Shown in pieces: positions 1-6,014 of a DNA stretch of 6,014 nt. Positions within the stretch are counted from its first letter, which is position 1. Every line of letters starts with the position of its first letter. The notes beneath the pieces were generated by a model that was not told the DNA's origin, ran no database searches, and saw nothing but the letters and a program-made list of their open reading frames with translations. Origin of the DNA: Actinomyces sp. Its GTDB lineage: Bacteria > Actinomycetota > Acidimicrobiia > Acidimicrobiales > Aldehydirespiratoraceae. The stretch covers positions 1-6,014 of the forward strand of contig RFFY01000076.1 in the NCBI GenBank assembly GCA_003697065.1, read 5' to 3'. Position numbers and translations under genes: made by a program.

Positions 1-73
1 CAGCGAGCTGTGGATGGCCGCCGTCGGGTGCCCCCTGGATCACCACCTCAGCGCCACCCTCCAGAGGGTCTGA
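1..73 (+). CDS. C-terminal end of an unidentified upstream gene (partial)
   Basis: Reading from base 2, 23 sense codons run to a TGA at 71-73 and end in the residues ...LSATLQRV. Nearly every codon (about 22 of 23) ends in G or C, as in the confirmed genes downstream. The other two forward frames lack this pattern, so the stretch is probably the real tail of a protein that starts before the window. The fragment is too short to assign to a family. It points the same way as the operon, but a 73-base gap with its own promoter-like and operator-like elements separates it from the regulator gene, so it need not belong to the same transcript. Confidence 0.5.
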   Translation, partial: SELWMAAVGCPLDHHLSATLQRV

Positions 74-110
74 GGAACCCCGACCGTCCCGACGCGCACG
101 GTGGTCGCCC

Positions 111-139
111 TGGTCCACCTAACGAACGTTAGGTAGGCT
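111..139 (+). promoter_or_regulatory. Candidate promoter of the tetR-carboxylase operon, possibly leaderless
   Basis: TAGGCT at 134-139 fits the actinobacterial TANNNT -10 pattern. A weak -35-like TGGTCC (111-116, 3 of 6 matches to TTGACA) lies 17 bases upstream, so the palindrome fills the spacer. Transcription starting 7 to 8 bases past the -10 would begin at or one base before the GTG at 147, giving a leaderless message. A partial Shine-Dalgarno-like AGG at 135-137 exists, so a short leader is not excluded. The -35 is weak; the -10 and its position are the main evidence. Confidence 0.5.
117..134. promoter_or_regulatory. Probable TetR operator: 18-bp palindrome
   Basis: The sequence acctaacgaacgttaggt has two perfect 8-base arms (ACCTAACG and CGTTAGGT) around a central AA. 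It is the only AT-leaning, strongly symmetric stretch in the gap. It ends 12 bases before the start codon of a TetR-family gene and touches the candidate -10 box. TetR-family repressors usually bind such inverted repeats in their own promoters, so autorepression of the whole operon is the natural inference. I noticed no second copy in the window, including upstream of fdhD. Confidence 0.75.
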
Positions 140-146
140 GCGGGTC

Positions 147-821
147 GTGAGTGCGTCCCCGTCGGCCACCGGCACGGCCCCCGAACCCCGACCCGGCCCC
201 ACCGTCGACGGTGCCGACGCCGGACCCGAGGGCCGTCGTCGCATCCTCGACGCCGCCGCCGAGGCCTTCTGGCGGCGGGGCTACGCCGCCACGACCCTGC
301 GCGAGATCGCCGACGCGGCGGGGATGAAGGCCGGCTCGCTCTACTACCACTTCGACTCCAAGGACGAGCTGCTCACCGCCGTGTTGCGCCGCGGTATCGC
401 CGTCATGGACGAGGCCTTCTCGGTGGCCGAGGCCGTCGCCGCCTCCCGCCCACCCCGGGGGCGCCTCCGTGCCCACGTGCGGGCCCATCTCGAGGCCCTC
501 TTCGAACACGGGCCCTACACCGCCGCCCACGTCACGACCTTCCACACCGCCCCCGACCCCGTCCGCCGCCGCATCGTTCCCCTGCGTGACGCCTACGAGG
601 CCCGCTGGGCCGACCTCATCGCCGGTCTCGCCGCCGAGGGTGCCCTCACCGACGACATCGACCCCCACCTCGTCCGTCTCCTGCTGTTCGGCGCCATGAA
701 CACCAGCGTCGAGTGGTTCCGCCCCGACGGTCCCCTCGACCTCGACGAACTCGCCGCCGCCATCACCGATCACACCTGGCACGGCATCGCACGCCGCCGG
801 GGGCCGGAGGACGAGCGATGA
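147..821 (+). CDS. TetR/AcrR-family transcriptional regulator
   Basis: A 224-residue DNA-binding repressor. After a roughly 28-residue Pro/Ala/Gly-rich, probably disordered N-terminus comes the TetR helix-turn-helix at about residues 30-76, with the typical TTLREIADAAGMKAGSLYYH core (49-68) followed by F69 and the SKDELL segment (71-76). The helical remainder is the ligand/dimer domain, and its WFRPDGPLDLDEL segment near 190-202 recalls the C-terminal regions of KstR2-like TetR regulators. The GTG start is the only usable one: an in-frame stop lies at 120-122, and no ATG, GTG or TTG follows before the DNA-binding domain. Its stop overlaps the start of the carboxyltransferase gene (ATGA), so it is co-transcribed with the enzymes it probably controls. 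The palindrome just upstream is its likely operator. The ligand is unknown; an acyl-CoA of the pathway is a reasonable guess from context only. Confidence 0.93.
   Translation: MSASPSATGTAPEPRPGPTVDGADAGPEGRRRILDAAAEAFWRRGYAATTLREIADAAGMKAGSLYYHFDSKDELLTAVLRRGIAVMDEAFSVAEAVAASRPPRGRLRAHVRAHLEALFEHGPYTAAHVTTFHTAPDPVRRRIVPLRDAYEARWADLIAGLAAEGALTDDIDPHLVRLLLFGAMNTSVEWFRPDGPLDLDELAAAITDHTWHGIARRRGPEDER
806..810 (+). promoter_or_regulatory. Ribosome binding site that fixes the carboxyltransferase start
   Basis: GGAGG sits 7 bases before the ATG at 818, inside the last codons of the regulator gene. The reading frame is open further upstream (from 713), but those extra codons encode an Arg-rich stretch with no family resemblance and lie within the regulator gene. 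The ATG at 818 with this site is therefore the correct start. Confidence 0.8.
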
Positions 822-2440
822 ACCGGATCGAGGTGCGGGTCCGCCCCGACGATCCCACCTTCGCCGCCAACGCCGCCGCCTACCGGCGCCTCGTCGACAC
901 CCTCGAGGAGCGTCGCCGCTTCGTGATCGACGGCGGCGCCGGGCGCCAGCGCTCGATCGAGCGCCACCTCGCCCGCGGCAAGCTCATGGTGCGCGACCGC
1001 ATCGACGCCGTCATCGACGAGGGCTCGCCCTTCCTCGAGTTGTCGACCCTGGCGGCCTGGGGCCAGTACGGCGACGAGGCACCCGGGGCCGGCATCGTCA
1101 CCGGCATCGGGCTGGTGCACGGCGTCCCATGGATGTTCATCGCCAACGACGCCACGGTGAAGGGCGGCTCCCTGCTGCCCATGTCGATCAAGAAGCACGT
1201 CCGGGCCCAGGACATCGCCGCCGAGAACGGGCTCGGGGTGATCTACCTGGTCGACTCCGGCGGGGCGTTCCTGCCCCTCCAGGACGAGATCTTCCCCGAC
1301 AAGGACCACTTCGGCGGCTCCTTCTACCGCCAGGCCCGGCTCTCGGCCCGGGGACTGCCCCAGCTCTCGGTCGTGCTCGGTGGTTGCACGGCCGGCGGCG
1401 CGTACGTCCCCGCCCTGTCCGACGAGGTCGTCATGGTCGACGGCATCGGGCGCATCTTCCTCGGCGGCCCGCCGATCGTGAAGGCGGCCCTCGGCGAGAT
1501 CGTCGAACCCGACGAGCTGGGGGGCGCCGTCCTGCACACCCGCGAATCGGGCGTCTCGGATCATCTCGCCTCCAGCGAGCTCGAGGCCTACGCCAAGCTG
1601 CGCGAGATCTGTGCCGCCACCAACCTGGCCCCCGTCGACCGCACCACGGGCTGGCTCGACGTCGCCGACCCCGAGCCCCCCGCCCACGACCCCGCCGAGA
1701 TCCACGGCATCGTCAGCGCTGACGAGCGGATCCCCTTCGACGCCCTCGAGATCATCGCCCGCCTCGTCGACGGGTCCCGCTTCGAGGCCTTCAAGCCCGA
1801 GTGGGGCACCTCGATCGTGTGCGGGTTCGCCCGCTGGTGGGGTCACCTCGTCGGCATCATCGCCAACAACGGGATCATCTTCAGCGAGTCGGCCCTCAAG
1901 GCCACCCACTTCATCGAGCTCTGCGAGCAGAGACGCATCCCGCTGGTGTTCCTCCAGAACACCAGCGGCTACATGGTCGGCCGCGACTCCGAGATCGCCG
2001 GGATCGCCAAGCACGGCGCCAAGATGGTGGCCGCCGTCGCCAACGCCACCGTCCCCCGCTACACGGTGCTCATCGGCGGCTCCTACGGGGCGGGCAACTA
2101 CGGCATGTGCGGGCGCGGCTTCGCCCCCCGCTTCCTGTTCGCCTGGCCCAACTCGCGCATCGCCACCATGTCGGCCGAGACGGCCCAGACCGTGCTCGTC
2201 GACATCCGTCTCGCCGGTCTGCGCGGCGACCGCACCTCGCCCGCCGAGGTCGAACGCATCCGGGCCGAGGTGGCCGAGCAGTACGAGACCCAGTCCGACC
2301 CCTACTACGCCACCAGCCGGCTCTGGGACGACGGCCTGCTCGATCCGGTCGAGACCCGTGACGCTCTGGGCCTGTGCCTCGCCCTGGCCGCCCGCCAGCC
2401 CGCGCCTCCCGCGGGGCCCGCCCCCGTCTACCGCATGTGA
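818..2440 (+). CDS. Acyl-CoA carboxylase carboxyltransferase (beta) subunit, methylcrotonoyl-CoA/geranyl-CoA carboxylase type
   Basis: A 540-residue cytosolic carboxyltransferase that moves CO2 from carboxybiotin to an acyl-CoA. The length matches methylcrotonoyl-CoA carboxylase beta chains (about 535-560). Both crotonase-fold halves are present. The N-terminal half has NDATVKGGS (110-118), DSGGAFLP (146-153), GGCTAGGAYVP (188-198) and FLGGPPIVKAALGE (214-227). The C-terminal half has FLQNTSGYMVG (378-388) and GGSYGAGNYGMCGRGF (420-435). The glycine pairs in GGCTAGG and GGSYGAG correspond to the acyl-CoA and biotin oxyanion sites of the family. The protein ends in YRM, much like the FRM end of known MCC beta chains. 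NTSGYMVG and GMCGRGF depart from the usual MCC forms (NITGFMVG, GMCGRAY) and recall geranyl-CoA carboxylase, so the substrate is open. The ATG overlaps the regulator's stop, and the alpha-subunit gene follows after 3 bases, consistent with one alpha-beta holoenzyme. Propionyl-CoA carboxylase is less likely. Confidence 0.92.
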   Translation: MNRIEVRVRPDDPTFAANAAAYRRLVDTLEERRRFVIDGGAGRQRSIERHLARGKLMVRDRIDAVIDEGSPFLELSTLAAWGQYGDEAPGAGIVTGIGLVHGVPWMFIANDATVKGGSLLPMSIKKHVRAQDIAAENGLGVIYLVDSGGAFLPLQDEIFPDKDHFGGSFYRQARLSARGLPQLSVVLGGCTAGGAYVPALSDEVVMVDGIGRIFLGGPPIVKAALGEIVEPDELGGAVLHTRESGVSDHLASSELEAYAKLREICAATNLAPVDRTTGWLDVADPEPPAHDPAEIHGIVSADERIPFDALEIIARLVDGSRFEAFKPEWGTSIVCGFARWWGHLVGIIANNGIIFSESALKATHFIELCEQRRIPLVFLQNTSGYMVGRDSEIAGIAKHGAKMVAAVANATVPRYTVLIGGSYGAGNYGMCGRGFAPRFLFAWPNSRIATMSAETAQTVLVDIRLAGLRGDRTSPAEVERIRAEVAEQYETQSDPYYATSRLWDDGLLDPVETRDALGLCLALAARQPAPPAGPAPVYRM

Positions 2441-2443
2441 ACC

Positions 2444-4512
<2,069 letters not shown>

Positions 4513-4516
<4 letters not shown>

Positions 4517-5664
4517 CCCACCGCAACGTCTACACGACCGACGAGCTCCAGGCCATCTACGATCAGACCGTCGACTTCGTCGCCCGCGAGGTGACACCCC
4601 ACGGCGACGCCTGGGAGGACGAGGGCCGGGTGCCCCGCGAGATCCTGCGGCGCATGGGCGCGCTCGGCATGTTCTCCCTGCGGGTGCCGGTCGAACACGG
4701 CGGGTTGGGCCTGGGCCCCCTGGCCTCGGCCACCTTCGCCGAGGCCCTCGGGACCTCGACCTACGCCGGCTTCGACGTCACCGTGCTCGTCCACACCGAC
4801 ATGGCCGCTCCCCACCTGCTCAACTCCGGAACGCCCGAGCAGCTCGAGCGTCACCTCCCGTCGGTGATGAGCGGCGAGACGATCCTGTCCATCGCCGTGA
4901 CCGAGCCCGACGCCGGCTCCGACGTGGCGGGGATCAGGACCACGGCGGTGCGCGACGGGGACGGATGGCGCCTGAACGGGCGCAAGATGTTCATCACCAA
5001 TGCCGTGTACGGCGACCTGAGCATCGTGGCCGCCCGGACCGATCCCGAGCAGCGCTACGGGATCTCCATGTTCCTCGTCCCGGCGGGGACCGAGGGTTTC
5101 GAGGTGGCCAAGAAGCTCGACAAGCACGGGTGGCGGTGCTCGGACACCGCCGAACTCGTCCTCGACGAGGTCTGGGTTCCCGACGAGAACCTCCTCGGCA
5201 CCCTCCACCGGGGCTTCTACGAGACCATGCGCAACTTCCAGAACGAGCGCATGGTGCTCGTCGCCATGGGGGTGGGAGCGGCCCAGACGGCCATCGACAT
5301 CACCCTGGCCTACACCCAGCAACGCACGGCGTTCGGGAAGACCCTCTTCGATCTCGGGGCCATCCGCCAGCGCCTCGCCATGCGCCAGGCCGAACTCGAC
5401 GCCGTCCGGGCGTCGCTGTACCACGCCGCCTGGCTGGGTGAGCAGGGCATCGACAACGTCAAGGAGATGTCGGGGGTGAAGGCCTTCGGGGCCGAGGTGA
5501 TCAACCGGGTGATGTACGACTGCGTCCAGTTCCACGGGGGCATGGGCTACATGCGGGAGTCGACCATCGAGCGCATGTACCGCGACGCCCGCATCCTGCC
5601 CATCGGCGGCGGCGCCACCGAGGTCCTCCTCGAGGAGGTCGCCAAGCGCAGCTACGTCGTCTGA
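4513..5664 (+). CDS. Acyl-CoA dehydrogenase, isovaleryl-/long-chain-type active site
   Basis: A 383-residue FAD enzyme that introduces an alpha,beta double bond into an acyl-CoA and passes electrons to ETF. The length is normal for the family. The N-terminal helical domain is followed by signature 1, AVTEPDAGSDVAG (128-140), the beta domain with GWRLNGRKMFITNA (151-164), the FAD-contact segment QQRTAFGKTLFDLGAIRQRL (269-288), and signature 2, QFHGGMGY (339-346) with MYRDARI. The usual catalytic Glu in the C-terminal YEGT-type loop is replaced: the loop reads PIGGGATEV (363-371) with G366 at that place. A Glu in NFQNERM (E245) sits where isovaleryl-CoA and long-chain acyl-CoA dehydrogenases keep their base, so the enzyme should be active and suited to branched or bulky substrates. 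The ATG overlaps the alpha-subunit stop. Beside a methylcrotonoyl-CoA-type carboxylase, isovaleryl-CoA is the best substrate guess; citronellyl-CoA is the main alternative. Confidence 0.92.
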
Positions 5665-5666
5665 GG

Positions 5667-5693
5667 CGCCCCCGCGCCCTCGACGCGGGGGCG
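5667..5693 (+). terminator. GC hairpin at the operon end, probable terminator
   Basis: Bases 5667-5676 (CGCCCCCGCG) pair perfectly with 5684-5693 (CGCGGGGGCG) around a 7-base loop, starting 3 bases after the dehydrogenase stop. No T-tract follows; the next bases are GACACCGGG. Such U-less hairpins are often proposed as terminators in high-GC actinobacteria. Its place between the operon and a differently functioning gene with its own promoter-like element supports that role. Confidence 0.7.
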
Positions 5694-5711
5694 GACACCG
5701 GGCGCGGGCTC

Positions 5712-5717
5712 TAGCGT
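5712..5717 (+). promoter_or_regulatory. Candidate -10 box of a leaderless fdhD promoter
   Basis: TAGCGT fits TANNNT. Its last T, placed at -7, puts +1 exactly on the A of the fdhD ATG at 5724. No Shine-Dalgarno sequence is visible in the 59-base gap near the ATG. No good -35 hexamer is seen at the right spacing; GGACA (5693-5697) is too close and overlaps the terminator stem. Confidence 0.5.
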
Positions 5718-5723
5718 TGGGCC

Positions 5724-6014
5724 ATGACCCGACGCGGCCGCCTCGAACGCCGCCTGGCCCGACGCCACGAGAGCACCGGCTCGACCCGCACGCCCGTCGT
5801 CCTGGCGAGCGAGGAGCCCCTGGCCATCGAGCTCGACGGGACCCGGGTGGCGACCACCATGCGTACCCCCGGGCACGACTTCGAGCTGGCCGTCGGGTTC
5901 TGTCACGCCGAGGGTCTGCTCGCCGGACACCCGGTGCGCACCGTGCGCTACTGCGGGACGGGCTCGCCGGTGGAGACGGCGTTCAACGTGGTGTCGGTCT
6001 CGACCGGCGGCCGG
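5724..6014 (+). CDS. fdhD: FdhD, formate dehydrogenase sulfurtransferase (N-terminal part, cut by window edge)
   Basis: The first 97 codons are open to the window end. FdhD takes sulfur from a cysteine desulfurase (IscS in E. coli) and delivers it to the molybdenum/bis-guanine-dinucleotide cofactor, which makes formate dehydrogenase active. The family hallmark is clear: EEPLAIELDG (31-40) followed by MRTPGHDFELAVGF (46-59) and an AEGLL segment, then RYCGTG and FNVVSVS near the edge. The N-terminus is Arg-rich (MTRRGRLERRLARR). The conserved CxxC-type cysteine motif that carries the sulfur should lie beyond the window and cannot be checked. The gene is separated from the operon by a hairpin and has its own -10-like box, so it probably is not part of the acyl-CoA pathway. 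Its molybdoenzyme partner is expected outside the window. The ATG choice is supported by the full N-terminal family match and by the promoter spacing. Confidence 0.93.
   Translation, partial: MTRRGRLERRLARRHESTGSTRTPVVLASEEPLAIELDGTRVATTMRTPGHDFELAVGFCHAEGLLAGHPVRTVRYCGTGSPVETAFNVVSVSTGGR

Noticed and set aside
83..119. Short inverted repeats (ACCGT/ACGGT and GGTGG/CCACC) between the upstream gene and the operator
   Set aside because: The stems are only 5 bp with 10-base loops in very GC-rich sequence, as expected by chance. They are not convincing as a terminator.
713..817. N-terminal extension of the carboxyltransferase from an earlier ATG
   Set aside because: The extra 35 residues are Arg/Pro/His-rich and lie inside the regulator gene. 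The ATG at 818 has GGAGG 7 bases upstream, and the resulting length fits the family.
5652..5930. Minus-strand 92-codon frame over the terminator and fdhD start
   Set aside because: It is antisense to the conserved FdhD hallmark sequence and shows no recognisable product.

Overview
The window is very GC-rich (by eye about 70%), with G or C at nearly every third codon position. It carries densely packed genes that all read left to right. Together with TANNNT -10 boxes placed directly before start codons, this suggests a high-GC actinomycete-type bacterium. An Acidimicrobiia-like lineage is possible, but this is inference and no marker gene is present.

Layout: positions 1-73 hold the last codons of an unidentified upstream gene. 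Positions 74-146 are a short regulatory gap with an 18-bp perfect-arm palindrome (117-134) next to a -10-like hexamer. From 147 to 5664 runs a tight four-gene operon: a TetR-family regulator (147-821), an acyl-CoA carboxylase carboxyltransferase (beta) subunit (818-2440), a biotin carboxylase/biotin carrier (alpha) subunit (2444-4516), and an acyl-CoA dehydrogenase (4513-5664). Junctions are ATGA overlaps or a 3-base gap, so the genes are almost certainly co-transcribed and translationally coupled. A 10-bp perfect GC hairpin (5667-5693) follows as the likely terminator. Then comes the first 97 codons of fdhD (5724 to the window edge), with its own candidate leaderless promoter.

How the genes work together: the beta subunit most resembles methylcrotonoyl-CoA/geranyl-CoA carboxylases. 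The alpha subunit has the matching biotin carboxylase, linker and biotinyl domains. The dehydrogenase carries its likely catalytic glutamate at the isovaleryl-CoA/long-chain type position instead of the usual C-terminal one. The most economical reading is a leucine-degradation module: isovaleryl-CoA to 3-methylcrotonyl-CoA (dehydrogenase), then to 3-methylglutaconyl-CoA (carboxylase). It would be controlled by a TetR repressor that senses an acyl-CoA or related intermediate and represses its own operon. The order beta, alpha, dehydrogenase is that of accD1-accA1-fadE19 in mycobacteria. The parallel acyclic-terpene route (citronellyl-CoA dehydrogenase plus geranyl-CoA carboxylase) cannot be excluded from sequence reading alone. 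fdhD serves formate dehydrogenase maturation and appears to be a separate transcription unit.

I see no mobile element, CRISPR array, RNA gene or novel defence-like system. This is an ordinary catabolic region whose interest lies in its regulatory architecture and in the substrate question.
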